A stretch of DNA of 64,000 nt from S015-6 sp964384945 (GTDB lineage Bacteria; Desulfobacterota; DSWW01). The stretch is taken from positions 62,001 through 126,000 of the forward strand of contig CAYLMK010000009.1 in the NCBI GenBank assembly GCA_964384945.1. The letters are read 5' to 3'. Below are positions 23,933 to 32,659 of the stretch, piece after piece. Within the stretch, counting starts at the first letter, position 1, and every line of letters begins with the position of its first letter. The position numbers were made by a program, and so were the translations under genes. Under the pieces are notes generated by a model that was not told the DNA's origin, did no database searches, and was given only the letters and a program-made list of their open reading frames with translations.

Positions 23933-25363
23933 TTACGCCAGCAGATAGGGGGACTTTTCCGCGATGTAGGGCAGCATCCGCAGGAAGGTGCCCTTGACCT
24001 CTTCTATGCAGACGTCGACCTCTCTCTCCGACATGGGGGTCGAGATGACGAACTCCCCCCGCTTGGCGGTAAAGATGCCCCGGTTCATCAGCTCCAGGTG
24101 CACCCACTTCTGCAGTTCCATGGCGCCGATGTAGGCCATGGCGAAGTCGAGGGCATTGCGGACCTCCCGGTCGGTGTAGATGAGGTTGCTCAGGGAGCCG
24201 ACCCCGATGACCTGAACCTTCAGGCCGAGTGCCCGCAGCGCGGCGTTGCAGCCTCGCCGCAGCCTCTCGCCGAGCCCGTTGATGCGGCGGACCGCGTCCT
24301 CGTCGAATTTCTTCATCGACACGATCCCGGCCGCCATGGTCACCTCGTTGCCATTGAAGGTCCCCGAGTGGTTGATGGCACCCGGCCGGGTGGGGTCGTA
24401 ATCGAACCGGTCCATGAGTTCCCTGCTGCCGCCGAAGGCGCCCACGGGATAGCCGCCGCCGATGAGCTTTCCAAAGGCGGTCAGGTCCGGCATCACGTTC
24501 TCGTATTTCTGGTAGCCTCCCGTGCTTACGCGGAACGACTGGACTTCGTCGAAAATGAGCAGCACGCCGTACCTGTCCGCCAGTTCTCTCAGGCCCCTCA
24601 GGTACCCGGGCGCGGCGGGAATCACGCCCAGGCTGCCGAGGAAGGGCTCGGTGAGGATGGCCGCGATTTCCCCCTGGTGCCTTTTCAGCACCCTTTCGGC
24701 CGCATCGAGGTCGTTGAACGGGGCGACCACCACGTCCTGCAGGGTGCTCCGCGGAATCCCCAGGCCCTCGAGCTTCGGCTCGGGCAGGTCCCCCGGGGCG
24801 AGATCCGGCACAACGGACACCTTGGCGTCGTCGTGCGTGCCGTGGTAGCAGCCTTCAAATTTCAGGATCCTGTCCTTGCCCGTCACGGCCCGGGCGGCCC
24901 GGATCGCCCACTGGGTCGCCTCGGTCCCCGAGTTTCCGTAGCGGACCATGTCCACGGAAGGCGTCCGTTCGCAGAGGATCCGGGCGTGCTCGGCCTGAAG
25001 GACGGACGTGGAGCCCAGAGCACAGCCCTTCTCGATCTGTACCCGCACGGCCTCCGTGATGTCCGGGTCGCAATGTCCGTGGACCAGGGATGTGAAGTTG
25101 CCCAGGAAGTCGATGTACTCGTTCCCGTCGATGTCCCAAATTCTGCACCCCCTCCCATGATCCATGCACGTCGTGTAGGGTTTGTAGGAAACCGACTCCC
25201 GGGTCTCGCCGCCCGGAAGGTATTCCCGGGCCTTCCGGAAGTATTCTCCGGACTTCCTTGTTCTCGCCAGGTACCTGGCCTCGATGTCCCGGACCACTTC
25301 CTCGCCTGTTTCCGCCGGCATCTTCCCCGGCCTGCCCACGTCTGCGCTCGAATCTGCCAGCAC
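23933..25363 (-). CDS. Class III aminotransferase (glutamate-1-semialdehyde aminomutase-like)
   Basis: A 476-residue PLP enzyme. The motifs are YGNSGTEATQWAIRAARAVTG, HGTHDDAKVS, LLIFDEVQSFRV (PLP Asp) and LTAFGKLIGGGYPVGAFGG, with Lys forming the Schiff base. It resembles GSA aminomutases, but the gene context (TetR, CoA transferases) argues for catabolic transamination or amino-acid mutation rather than haem synthesis. The start is GTG 25363, directly after a strong AAAGGAGGG; an upstream ATG at 25399 lacks such a site. It lies 66 bases after the tetR gene on the same strand and is probably controlled by it. Confidence 0.85.
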   Translation of the reverse strand: MLADSSADVGRPGKMPAETGEEVVRDIEARYLARTRKSGEYFRKAREYLPGGETRESVSYKPYTTCMDHGRGCRIWDIDGNEYIDFLGNFTSLVHGHCDPDITEAVRVQIEKGCALGSTSVLQAEHARILCERTPSVDMVRYGNSGTEATQWAIRAARAVTGKDRILKFEGCYHGTHDDAKVSVVPDLAPGDLPEPKLEGLGIPRSTLQDVVVAPFNDLDAAERVLKRHQGEIAAILTEPFLGSLGVIPAAPGYLRGLRELADRYGVLLIFDEVQSFRVSTGGYQKYENVMPDLTAFGKLIGGGYPVGAFGGSRELMDRFDYDPTRPGAINHSGTFNGNEVTMAAGIVSMKKFDEDAVRRINGLGERLRRGCNAALRALGLKVQVIGVGSLSNLIYTDREVRNALDFAMAYIGAMELQKWVHLELMNRGIFTAKRGEFVISTPMSEREVDVCIEEVKGTFLRMLPYIAEKSPYLLA

Positions 25364-25429
25364 GATGCCCTCCTTTCCTGCTCGAGCGGTTGCCCACATG
25401 AGCCTGCCCTCCGCTCCGCCGACGACCGG

Positions 25430-26110
25430 TCATCGCGGCCGGGCGCTTGGACGGCCCCTCCGGACGGCCGTTTCAAAGGTATCGATGAACGTATTCAGGA
25501 TCTGATCCGGCTCCAGCGCCATCGGAGACCCGACGACGACATCGATGATCAGTCCCTCCAGGGCCACCATCAGCATCCTCACGAAGGCGTCTCTGGCCTC
25601 GAGATCCAGGGCCGGATAGCGGCGCTCCAGTTCGCCCGAAAAGATCTCGTAGAACTCCAGATCGTTCCGGCTGTGCATCCGGTTGAAATCCGGGTCCGTC
25701 ATGGCCATTCCCATGTACTCGCGCGTGATTCCGCGCAGCGACGGATTCTCGGCGAGAAGCAGGAATTGGCCCCGAAGTCCCTTGCGCAGGGCCGCAAAGA
25801 AGTCCTCCTCCTCGGCCATCGCGGTGCGCAGGATCTCCCAGGACTTGATCTGGCGGGCCCGGTTGAGCCACATCAGCAGGGCCTTCTTGTCCTTGAAGTG
25901 ATGATACAGGGCGCCCAGGGTCACGCCGGCCTTGGAGGCGACCTCGCGTATCGTGGTTCCGTGGTACCCCTTCGCGGCAAAACATTCGGAAGCGGCCCGG
26001 AGCAGTTTCAGCCGGGTGAGTCGGGCCGCTTCCCGGTGGAGTTCACGCGTATCGGACCTCTCCGCTCCCAGGACCTCGTCGAGAGAAACGGTGGATTCTT
26101 CCTGTCCCAT
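25430..26110 (-). CDS. TetR family transcriptional regulator
   Basis: A 226-residue protein. The N-terminal helix-turn-helix is LLRAASECFAAKGYHGTTI, continuing through REVASKAGVTLGALYHHFKDKKALL, the textbook TetR DNA-binding unit, near residues 36-80. An N-terminal extension of about 30 residues precedes it. The C-terminal ligand domain is helical with no recognisable motif. A sigma-70-like promoter and a 21-base inverted repeat lie directly upstream, so it very likely represses itself and the aminotransferase that follows. The inducer is unknown; an acyl-CoA would fit the neighbours. Confidence 0.9.
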   Translation of the reverse strand: MGQEESTVSLDEVLGAERSDTRELHREAARLTRLKLLRAASECFAAKGYHGTTIREVASKAGVTLGALYHHFKDKKALLMWLNRARQIKSWEILRTAMAEEEDFFAALRKGLRGQFLLLAENPSLRGITREYMGMAMTDPDFNRMHSRNDLEFYEIFSGELERRYPALDLEARDAFVRMLMVALEGLIIDVVVGSPMALEPDQILNTFIDTFETAVRRGRPSARPR

Positions 26111-26139
26111 GGGTTTGCTTCCTCGGGTGTTCAGGGAAA

Positions 26140-26160
26140 TAGCATATCATTGATATGCTA
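26140..26160 (-). promoter_or_regulatory. TetR operator-like inverted repeat
   Basis: TAGCATATCA and its exact complement TGATATGCTA are separated by one base. The repeat lies just downstream of the -10 box of the tetR promoter and 29 bases before the start codon, where a bound dimer would block transcription. Size and symmetry are typical of TetR-family operators. Confidence 0.65.
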
Positions 26161-26172
26161 CATATCTTTGCT

Positions 26173-26201
26173 ATTCTAGCCTGCCCGAAGCGGCTTGTCA
26201 A
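26173..26201 (-). promoter_or_regulatory. Strong sigma-70-like promoter for tetR/aminotransferase
   Basis: On the minus strand TTGACA (26201-26196) and TAGAAT (26178-26173) are 17 bases apart, a near-consensus match. Transcription would start near 26166, within a few bases of the inverted repeat at 26140-26160. Confidence 0.7.
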
Positions 26202-26360
26202 CCTATTTGGTTCGGTCGCACTCTCTCCCATTCGCGCCCGGCCGGATGCCTGCTGCGCGACGGTCGTGTGCCCGTCGTGCCGAGTCGTGCAACCTGGAAA
26301 TTCAGGCAAGTAGATCCGCAAAACGGTACGTACCGACGGCGGGGGGTCCCGAAGAGAGGC

Positions 26361-27557
26361 TCACAGGACCCCGGATTCCCTGAGTTCCTCGATTTCCTCC
26401 TTCGTGAGGCCTGCCCAGGCCGAGAGGACCTCGTCGGTGTGCTCGCCGAGTTCCGGGCTCGCCTTCTCGATGCGGCAGGGGGTCCTGGAGAACTTCATAG
26501 GCGTCCCGACGACCTTGAGCTTTCCTGCCTGCGAGTGGTGCACCTCGACGAACATCCCCCGCTCGTTGATGTGCGGGTCGCGGACGACCTGCTCGATGTT
26601 GTTGACCGGCCCGCACATCACGCGGTGGGCATCCAGCAGCGTGATCCATTCCTCTGTAGACCGCGTCCGCATCAGGGCATCCATCTCTTTGACGAACTCT
26701 TCGTAGTGTTCGAGCCTGCCTTTCATGGTGCCGTATTTGTCGTCCGTCACCCACTCCTCTTTTCCCGCCGCCTCGCAGAACCGCTTCCAGTCTTCGGGCA
26801 ATTGGGCGACCACGACCACGTAGCCGTCCCGGGTGGGGAAGGCCTGAAACGGCGTGAACAAGGGGTGCCTGGACCCCAGGGGCCCTGGGATCTCGCCGGT
26901 GGCGAAGTACCTTGCGCAGGCGTTCTCGCACAGGGCCACCTGCGCGTCCAGCATGGCCACGTCGACAAACTGCCCCCGGCCGCTCCTCTCCCGCTCTTGC
27001 AAGGCAGCAAGGACGGCGATGCAGGTGAACAGGGAAGCCCCGATGTCCCCCATCGAGTAGCCCACGCGAACCGGCGGCCTGCCCGGCTCCCCGGTGATGC
27101 TCATCACGCCCCCCATGCCCTGGGCGATCATGTCGAAGGCGGGCCGCTGCGCGTACGGCCCCTGCCGGCCGAAACCGGAGAGCGACGCATAGATGATCCG
27201 CGGGTTGATCTCGCGGACAGATTCATAACCGAGGCCGAGTCGATCCATCACGCCGGGACGGAAGTTTTCGAGCAGGATATCCGCTCCCTTGGCAAGTGCG
27301 AACACGATCTCCTTGGCCCGCTCCTTCTTGAGATCCAGGGTGAGGCTCTTCTTCCCGCGGTTGATGCTGAGGAAGTAGGAGCTCACCTGGCCGACGAAGG
27401 GGCCGGCGAAGCGGGCCAGGTCGCCGATCTTCGGGGCCTCGATCTTCACCACCTCTGCGCCGAGATCGGCCAGGAGCATCGTTGCAAAGGGACCGGAGAG
27501 CATTCTGCCGAAACTGAGCACCTTCGTTCCTTCGAGGGGTCCCCCCACGGTATTCAC
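26361..27557 (-). CDS. CaiB/BaiF family (class III) CoA transferase
   Basis: A 398-residue protein. GTKVLSFGRMLSGPFATMLL and the following ADLGAEVVKIE form the conserved N-terminal unit. The catalytic Asp is in AFDMIAQGMGGVM near residue 160. The C-terminal SPELGEHTDEVLS motif is typical. It is about 40-50% similar in style to the 3879-5021 protein, judged by eye, but is clearly a separate paralogue. It stands alone on its transcript, with an upstream strip of decayed CoA-metabolism genes that points to a former larger operon. Substrate unknown. Confidence 0.88.
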   Translation of the reverse strand: MNTVGGPLEGTKVLSFGRMLSGPFATMLLADLGAEVVKIEAPKIGDLARFAGPFVGQVSSYFLSINRGKKSLTLDLKKERAKEIVFALAKGADILLENFRPGVMDRLGLGYESVREINPRIIYASLSGFGRQGPYAQRPAFDMIAQGMGGVMSITGEPGRPPVRVGYSMGDIGASLFTCIAVLAALQERERSGRGQFVDVAMLDAQVALCENACARYFATGEIPGPLGSRHPLFTPFQAFPTRDGYVVVVAQLPEDWKRFCEAAGKEEWVTDDKYGTMKGRLEHYEEFVKEMDALMRTRSTEEWITLLDAHRVMCGPVNNIEQVVRDPHINERGMFVEVHHSQAGKLKVVGTPMKFSRTPCRIEKASPELGEHTDEVLSAWAGLTKEEIEELRESGVL

Positions 27558-27579
27558 CTCCTTGAGCTTCTCTGCAAGC

Positions 27580-27614
27580 AGCCATCAGCCGTTCGCTCTT
27601 AGCTGTCGGCTCCA
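27580..27614. repeat. Degenerate heptamer array (AGCTGTT-like units)
   Basis: Five successive 7-base units read AGCCATC, AGCCGTT, CGCTCTT, AGCTGTC, GGCTCCA. They are variants of the unit that is cleaner at 32628-32659. The array sits in the gap upstream of the CoA transferase. Confidence 0.45.
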
Positions 27615-27766
27615 AGCCCCACCCGCAATGGGTGGACCGGGCAAGAGCTGCGGGCTCACACCCAATGGCGAACCGCGAACACCTTCTTTCTCCCGTGTGC
27701 TACGTCTCGATCTTAGCCGCTTCAGGGTCCAATGACAAAGGAGCCGAGCTTCTGCCGTACCTTCTG

Positions 27767-27794
27767 TTGACCTGCCTTGCGCACCTGGCATAAC
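27767..27794 (+). promoter_or_regulatory. Possible sigma-70-like promoter
   Basis: TTGACC (27767-27772) and CATAAC (27789-27794) with a 16-base gap lie 30 bases before the first ATG of the remnant frame at 27825. It would drive rightward transcription through the remnant and possibly the secreted-protein gene at 28281. Confidence 0.4.
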
Positions 27795-27824
27795 GTACTG
27801 CCGTCTGACTCGCGGAGGCATGAG

Positions 27825-27980
27825 ATGAACAAGATGCGCGAGGCGCTGAAGCAGCCCGAGGAGCGAAGGCGGGAATCGCTGGCCATGGGCGGGCCGGAGA
27901 AGATCGAGCGGCAGCACCGGCGGGGCAAGCTCACGGCGCGGGAGCGGGCGGCGCCGGTCTATCTTCTCGAGGGCGGGGGC
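27825..27980 (+). pseudogene. Remnant: N-terminus of acyl-CoA carboxylase carboxyltransferase subunit
   Basis: About 52 residues. The stretch ESLAMGGPEKIERQHRRGKL and the next residues TARER match the N-terminal signature of propionyl/methylcrotonyl-CoA carboxylase beta subunits, which normally exceed 500 residues. It keeps an ATG and a GCGGAGG ribosome site at 27825, then similarity stops and the frame continues as Gly/Ala/Ser-rich sequence into a piece of a different gene. It is a deletion product, not a working carboxylase. Confidence 0.6.
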
Positions 27981-28049
27981 GCAAGGGCCGGAGGCTCGGC
28001 CGGTTCGCAGAGGGCCTCCCGATCGTCTCCGGCCGGGAGAGAATCCGAA

Positions 28050-28220
28050 ATGGAAGAGTATTTCAAAAAACCGGAGCCCACCGAGGAGGCTTTCCGGAAC
28101 GGCTGGTTTCACACCGGGGACGGCGCCTGCCGCAGCGAGGAAGGCGATTACTATTTTGTCGACCGCATGGGCGGCTTCATCCGGACACGCGGCGAGAATG
28201 TCTCTTCCTGGCAGGTCGAG
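28050..28220 (+). pseudogene. Remnant: internal piece of fatty-acyl-CoA synthetase
   Basis: 57 residues in the same frame as the carboxylase fragment. NGWFHTGDGACRSEEGDYYF and the following VDRMGGFIRTRGENVSS reproduce the A5-A8 region of AMP-forming acyl-CoA ligases (WFHTGD...YFVDR...R-GENVSS). The adenylation core, the AMP-site motif and the C-terminal Lys are missing. It joins in frame to the carboxylase remnant and ends shortly before a new gene starts at 28281. Confidence 0.6.
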
Positions 28221-28280
28221 AAGAACAAGCTGCGGGAACGGATTCTGAACGAACGGGCCGGGAAGGACCAGGGGGCTGGC

Positions 28281-28730
28281 ATGAAGATGCCCGGACTCGC
28301 GCGGCGCTTCGCAGATTTCCTTCTCACGGCCGCATTCTTTTCCGTCCTCTTCGCCTCGGGCCCTGTCCATGCCATCGAGGTCGCGCCCCTGGAACACGAC
28401 TTTGGGGAGATCGAGGTCGGAGAATCGAACAGCACGGTAATCACCATCTCGAATTACACGGGACATCCGCACACCATCACGACGGTTGCGTTCTCAAAGG
28501 GAAGCAGCCCGGACTTCTCCCTCGCCACGAGCCTGGATCTCCCGATGACGCTCGCGTCCCTGGACCGCCTCGAACTGGAAATCGTCTTCTCCCCGTCCGG
28601 GCCGGGCCTCGCGCTGGCCGACCTGCGGATCCACAGCATCGACAGCAGCCTGAGCATCGTGACCGTCTCGCTGCGCGGCGGCACCGGGGCGCCGCCCCCT
28701 TCCGGCGCGTGCGCCGCCTCCGAGAGGTAG
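28281..28730 (+). CDS. Secreted ASH/choice-of-anchor-D-like single-domain protein
   Basis: A 149-residue protein. It has a signal peptide (residues 1-27, RRFADFLLTAAFFSVLFASG, likely cut after HA) and one immunoglobulin-like beta domain: VAPLEHDFGEIEVGES, then TVITISNYTGHP and LELEIVFSPSGPGL. This is the pattern of ASPM/SPD-2/Hydin (ASH) domains. The frame is open upstream through gene remnants, but ATG 28281 with its own signal peptide and a CAGGGGGC site is the sensible start. The C-terminus is Pro/Gly-rich. It is exported; function unknown, perhaps binding or structural. Confidence 0.6.
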   Translation: MKMPGLARRFADFLLTAAFFSVLFASGPVHAIEVAPLEHDFGEIEVGESNSTVITISNYTGHPHTITTVAFSKGSSPDFSLATSLDLPMTLASLDRLELEIVFSPSGPGLALADLRIHSIDSSLSIVTVSLRGGTGAPPPSGACAASER

Positions 28731-28902
28731 AGGCGGACACCGCAAGAGCCGGGCAACGGCGTACGAAAGCCGAAAAACCGCCCATTCGACGGATCGTCCG
28801 TCCCTTTTCGTGCATCGAAAGCGGAAAAAACGTAAAGGGAGCCACCTGCGGACGCTCATTGACCCCGGGCGGTCCTCCGATCATGCGAACAAGGAGAAAC
28901 CA

Positions 28903-29307
28903 ATGAATCTGCATGAATATTTCGAGAACAGGGAAGGACTGGGCGTACTTTCCACCGCGGATGCATCCGGACACGTGGATACCGCGATCTATGCGAGACC
29001 CCACGTAATGGACGACAAGACCGTGGCCTTCATCATGGCGGACCGGAAGTCCCACCACAACCTTCAGTCCAACCCGCATGCCGCCTATCTCTTCAAAGAG
29101 AATGGTAACGGGTACGCAGGGGTCAGGCTGTATATGACCAAGACGGAAGAGGAAAAGAACAGCGAACGCCTCAAGTCGCTCATCCGCAGGAAGAAGTACA
29201 CGGAAGACGAAGGCCAGGATCTCTACCTCGTCTCCTTCCGCGTCGACAGGGTCCTGGGGCTCACAGGCACAGGGAAGTGCCCGGTGGATGCGAGCGGAGG
29301 GAACTGA
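28903..29307 (+). CDS. Pyridoxamine 5'-phosphate oxidase-fold flavoprotein
   Basis: A 134-residue split-barrel protein. EGLGVLSTADASGHVDTAIY and KTVAFIMADRKSHHNLQSNP are the FMN-binding strand and loop of the PNPOx-like family. ATG at 28903 follows AAGGAG. Members of this size bind FMN, F420 or haem and act as general reductases or stress proteins; the true PNP oxidase C-terminus is absent, so vitamin B6 synthesis is unlikely. It stands alone. Confidence 0.78.
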   Translation: MNLHEYFENREGLGVLSTADASGHVDTAIYARPHVMDDKTVAFIMADRKSHHNLQSNPHAAYLFKENGNGYAGVRLYMTKTEEEKNSERLKSLIRRKKYTEDEGQDLYLVSFRVDRVLGLTGTGKCPVDASGGN

Positions 29308-29373
29308 GCCCTGCAGCGTGCAGGCAGATTGGGCCGACCGGGGTGGAACCTCATGCCCGACCCGGTTCGGCCC

Positions 29374-30498
29374 TCACCGCCTCCCCAGCTCGTAGGTCCT
29401 GCCCGTCTCGAGCATGGCCCGGAAGTTCTCCGGCTTGATCGCGCCGGGAAGCGTGCAGGCGCTGCTTAGGATGAGTCCCCCGTCTGCGCCCACCTCGTCG
29501 ATCAGTCGCCGTACATACGCCTCCACCTGCTCCGGCGTCCCGAGGCTCAGGTCGGCCGCACTCACATCGCCCACGAGGCACATGTGGTTCCGCAGCAGAT
29601 CCTTGGCCGCGAAGATGTTCGTGGTGCCGTCCAGGTCGATGATGGCCGACCCCCGGGGCAGTTGTTTGAAATAAGGCAGATTCTTGTCCCAGCAGGTGTC
29701 GAGGTGGAACCAGGTCACGATCCCCTCCGACCACAGGGCATCGACGATCCGGACCGTGTAAGGCCACCAGAACCGCTCGAAGACCCGCAGGGGATAGAAG
29801 AAGGCGCCGGCCCGCTCCTCGGTTACGTTCACGACCTTTACCCCCGTGACCCTGCTCAGGCCGATCAGGAACTCGATGTGCTCGGGAACGGCAACCTCCA
29901 TCGCCCGTTCGACCAAATCAGGCCGGTAGTACAAATCCTCGGTGAACTTCACCATGGACCGGGTCAGCGAAAGGGAAAAGAAGGGGTGCAGCGTCCAGGC
30001 CGGGTACGTGGGTACGATGCCCCTTCGCCTGCACTCGCTGCAGAACTTCACCGCGTTCTCCAGCACGGACATCTGCAGCAGCGGCACATCCTCCGGCCTT
30101 CTGTCCGAGACCCGCGGCACCAGGACCTGCGAGTAGAAATTGAGCCAGCCCTTCTCGAACAGCAAATCGTACTCCTCGACGGTCCAGTTCTCCCCCTCGA
30201 TCACCTGGGCCTCGACCTCGCCCTCCGCAGGCAGTCTGATCCTCAGCCCCATCAGGCAGGCCGTGTCCGGGCTGTTGATCGGGGTGGTGGCGTCCCAGCC
30301 CCCGAAGGCCTCGAACACCCTCATCTCGGCCTGGAGTTGGCCGTCGAAGCCCCCGGCCAGGACCTCGGACGCCTTCAGATCCAGGAGCCTGCCCGCAGCG
30401 GGCGTACACATCAGGGGGGCGATCGGCACGCGGTCCGGTTTTTCCAGCCGGATGGCGGCCGACATTCTCTCTTCCGGGGTCATCGTTTCGTGCGCCAT
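29374..30498 (-). CDS. Uroporphyrinogen decarboxylase-family methyltransferase (MtaA/CmuA-like)
   Basis: A 374-residue TIM-barrel protein of the UroD superfamily (RMSAAIRLEKPDRVPIAPLM; GIVTWFHLDTCWDKNLPYFK; GTPEQVEAYVRRLIDEVGAD). The gene lies in a minus-strand set with a corrinoid protein, an activator-like ATPase and a G3E GTPase, so it is best read as a corrinoid:methyl-group transferase rather than a haem enzyme. The zinc ligands of MtaA-type enzymes may correspond to the His of FHLDTCW and a downstream Cys (SSACTLPG). It is the last gene of the set; the 40-base gap from the hydantoinase-like gene supports one transcript. Methyl donor unknown. Confidence 0.82.
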   Translation of the reverse strand: MAHETMTPEERMSAAIRLEKPDRVPIAPLMCTPAAGRLLDLKASEVLAGGFDGQLQAEMRVFEAFGGWDATTPINSPDTACLMGLRIRLPAEGEVEAQVIEGENWTVEEYDLLFEKGWLNFYSQVLVPRVSDRRPEDVPLLQMSVLENAVKFCSECRRRGIVPTYPAWTLHPFFSLSLTRSMVKFTEDLYYRPDLVERAMEVAVPEHIEFLIGLSRVTGVKVVNVTEERAGAFFYPLRVFERFWWPYTVRIVDALWSEGIVTWFHLDTCWDKNLPYFKQLPRGSAIIDLDGTTNIFAAKDLLRNHMCLVGDVSAADLSLGTPEQVEAYVRRLIDEVGADGGLILSSACTLPGAIKPENFRAMLETGRTYELGRR

Positions 30499-30538
30499 CT
30501 CCCCAATCCTCCAAGCCTTTCGCCAACCTGCCTCTGGT

Positions 30539-32575
30539 TCATGAGGTCTCCTTCGCTGTGCCGACGCGGGGTCGCCCCACCGCGCGGGCGATCACCTCGG
30601 TCTCCATGTATATTTCCTCGAGCCTTCCCGCGCCCCCGCGGGCAATGCGGTCGTTCCGTTCGATCTTGACCCGGGGCCGGTCGGCCCCGGCGCGCAGCGC
30701 CAGGGACCGCGCCGCCTCCCCGGCCTCCCAACGAGCGCAGGCCACGGCCTCTTCCAGATCCGGAAACGCTCTCGTACCGTGGGGCAGATGCACACGGTAC
30801 GCCGCGTCGGCCTCCGCAGGCCGGATCAGGATCCGAACCGTCTGCGCCACGCCTCCGGCCACCGTACCCACGGCGTTCGCCACGGCCGCGTGCTCGGGAA
30901 CGCGCAACTTGGCGCCGATCCGGGAGGCGACCGCAGGCAGATAGGCCGCGACCGGTGCTCCGATCGCCACCAGGGGACGGCGAAGGCCAAGGGTAAGCGA
31001 AAAAGACCCGCCCCCCCGGTCCGCTCCCAGGGCGCGATCGATCAGCATCGGACCGAGCCCGTCCCGGCAGCCGGCCACCTCGATCCCCTCCTGGGCGAGC
31101 GCGCACTCCAGGATCGCCCGGCCTGCCTGCACCTCGACCTGCCGCACCACGCGCTCGGAAAAGGATTCCGGGGTCTCCTCGAGCCAAGCGGCCCAGAGGG
31201 CTGCGCCAAGTTCCGCCGCCTCCACAGACCAGCAACGGTACCGGCCGAGTACGTGGAGCGCGTCGGTCGGCGTGAAGGCGCTCATCGCCAGGAGGCCCCG
31301 CCCCACCAGCTCATCCACGTTCCGCCGGCAGAGCGCCGGGATTTTCACCCGTGCGAGCAGGTCCTGAAGCGCGACCGGACCCCGGCCGATGAGATCCCAC
31401 ACCTCCTGCTGCCCGTCCGAAAGGGCCCTGCTCGCTCCGGTAATCTCCCTCTGCCTGCGGACGAAGCGGCCGAGGTCCGGATCCGCGGAGCCTCCTCCTC
31501 CGCGCCCCGGCGCGCGCCCGGCCTGCCGCCGCAGCACCTCCAGCGTTCCCGGGTCCTCCTCGGCAAGCAGGCTCAGGGGAATGACCCTTCTCGGTCCCAC
31601 GGCCAGCCCGTCCGCCCTTTCCTGCACCACCTCGCTGTCTCCGCCCAGACCGGTCGTGCGAACATCGATGGCCTCCACCATGATGTCCCACCTCCCGACG
31701 CGCACACCCCCCTCGTTCAGCACGGGTCGCCCCTGCCGCACCGCGGCGATGTCGGTCGTGGTCCCTCCCATGTCGATCACGATGGAGTCCTCTGTCTCCG
31801 TGAGGAAGCAGGCCCCGACCACGCTCGCCGCCGGCCCGGACAGGATGGTCTCCACAGGCCGCTCCAGGGCCATATCCGCATGCATCAGGGAGCCGTCCCC
31901 CTTGACCACCATCAGGGGGGCCCGGATGCCCCGGCCGCGCAGCATCCTGCGCACGGTCTGCACCAGGTCCGACAGCAGGGAAATGAGCCGGGCATTCATG
32001 GCGACCGTCACGGCCCGGCGCGGCGCGTTCAGGTTCGTCGTCAGCTCGTGCCCGCAGGTGACGGGCAACCCGGTCAGGTCCCGGGCAAGCTGTCTCACCT
32101 GCAATTCGTGTGTCGGGTTGCGCACCCCGAAGAACCCGGAGACGGCAAAGGCGGACACGCGCGGGGCCAGCCGCCGAATCGCCTCCGCGGCGGCATCGAG
32201 GTCCAAGGGCGCGATCTCCCGGCCGTCCCCCGAGTGCCCTCCCTGCAGGAAGACGATGTGGTCCCGGGCCACGATGCGCTCCATCCCCACGTCACGCATC
32301 ATCTCGGTCTCGTACCCGATCAGGAGCGCGCCGACCGGGCTGCCCTGCCCCTCCACGACCGCGTTCGTCGCCAGCGTGGTGGAAAGGGAGACCATGCTGA
32401 TCTCCCCGGCGGCCGCGGGCAGCACCGCCTCCACGGCCCCGCGGATTCCTTCGGCCAGATCGTGCCGGGTGGTCAGGGCCTTGGCCCCTGCCAGCACGCC
32501 CCCCTCGTCGTCCAGCAGGACGGCGTCCGTGTAGGTCCCGCCCGTATCGATTCCCAGAAAAACAGCCATACCCAT
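30539..32575 (-). CDS. Hydantoinase/oxoprolinase (HyuA-like) family protein
   Basis: A 678-residue protein with an actin-like ATPase start: LGIDTGGTYTDAVLLDD (phosphate 1), SLSTTLATNAVVEGQGSPVG, and DMGGTTTDIAAV in the middle. These are the HyuA N-terminal and central domains; the C-terminal part is shorter than in typical HyuA proteins. In anaerobe corrinoid clusters such proteins are frequent. They could hydrolyse a cyclic amide substrate with ATP, or serve as an activation partner of the corrinoid protein. I see no 2Fe-2S or CXXC cluster motif of the RACo/RamA activators, so the second option is only an inference from context. Confidence 0.82.
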   Translation of the reverse strand: MGMAVFLGIDTGGTYTDAVLLDDEGGVLAGAKALTTRHDLAEGIRGAVEAVLPAAAGEISMVSLSTTLATNAVVEGQGSPVGALLIGYETEMMRDVGMERIVARDHIVFLQGGHSGDGREIAPLDLDAAAEAIRRLAPRVSAFAVSGFFGVRNPTHELQVRQLARDLTGLPVTCGHELTTNLNAPRRAVTVAMNARLISLLSDLVQTVRRMLRGRGIRAPLMVVKGDGSLMHADMALERPVETILSGPAASVVGACFLTETEDSIVIDMGGTTTDIAAVRQGRPVLNEGGVRVGRWDIMVEAIDVRTTGLGGDSEVVQERADGLAVGPRRVIPLSLLAEEDPGTLEVLRRQAGRAPGRGGGGSADPDLGRFVRRQREITGASRALSDGQQEVWDLIGRGPVALQDLLARVKIPALCRRNVDELVGRGLLAMSAFTPTDALHVLGRYRCWSVEAAELGAALWAAWLEETPESFSERVVRQVEVQAGRAILECALAQEGIEVAGCRDGLGPMLIDRALGADRGGGSFSLTLGLRRPLVAIGAPVAAYLPAVASRIGAKLRVPEHAAVANAVGTVAGGVAQTVRILIRPAEADAAYRVHLPHGTRAFPDLEEAVACARWEAGEAARSLALRAGADRPRVKIERNDRIARGGAGRLEEIYMETEVIARAVGRPRVGTAKETS

Positions 32576-32627
32576 CTTCTCTTCACGCTTCGCGCCCGTG
32601 CCCGCGTGCGTGCCCGTGCCCGAAAGA

Positions 32628-32659
32628 AGCTGTTAGCTGTTAGCTCTTAGCTGTTAGCC
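32628..32659. repeat. Heptamer array AGCTGTT x4
   Basis: Four 7-base units (AGCTGTT, AGCTGTT, AGCTCTT, AGCTGTT) plus AGC. The array overlaps the stop codon and last residues of the gene ending at 32647, so the C-terminal residues of that protein are encoded by the repeat. GC-rich CGTGCCCG runs lie beside it (32592-32621). Confidence 0.6.

Noticed and set aside
23933..25363. Haem-synthesis GSA aminomutase (hemL)
   Set aside because: Motifs match the class, but the TetR/CoA context and overall divergence do not support the haem role.
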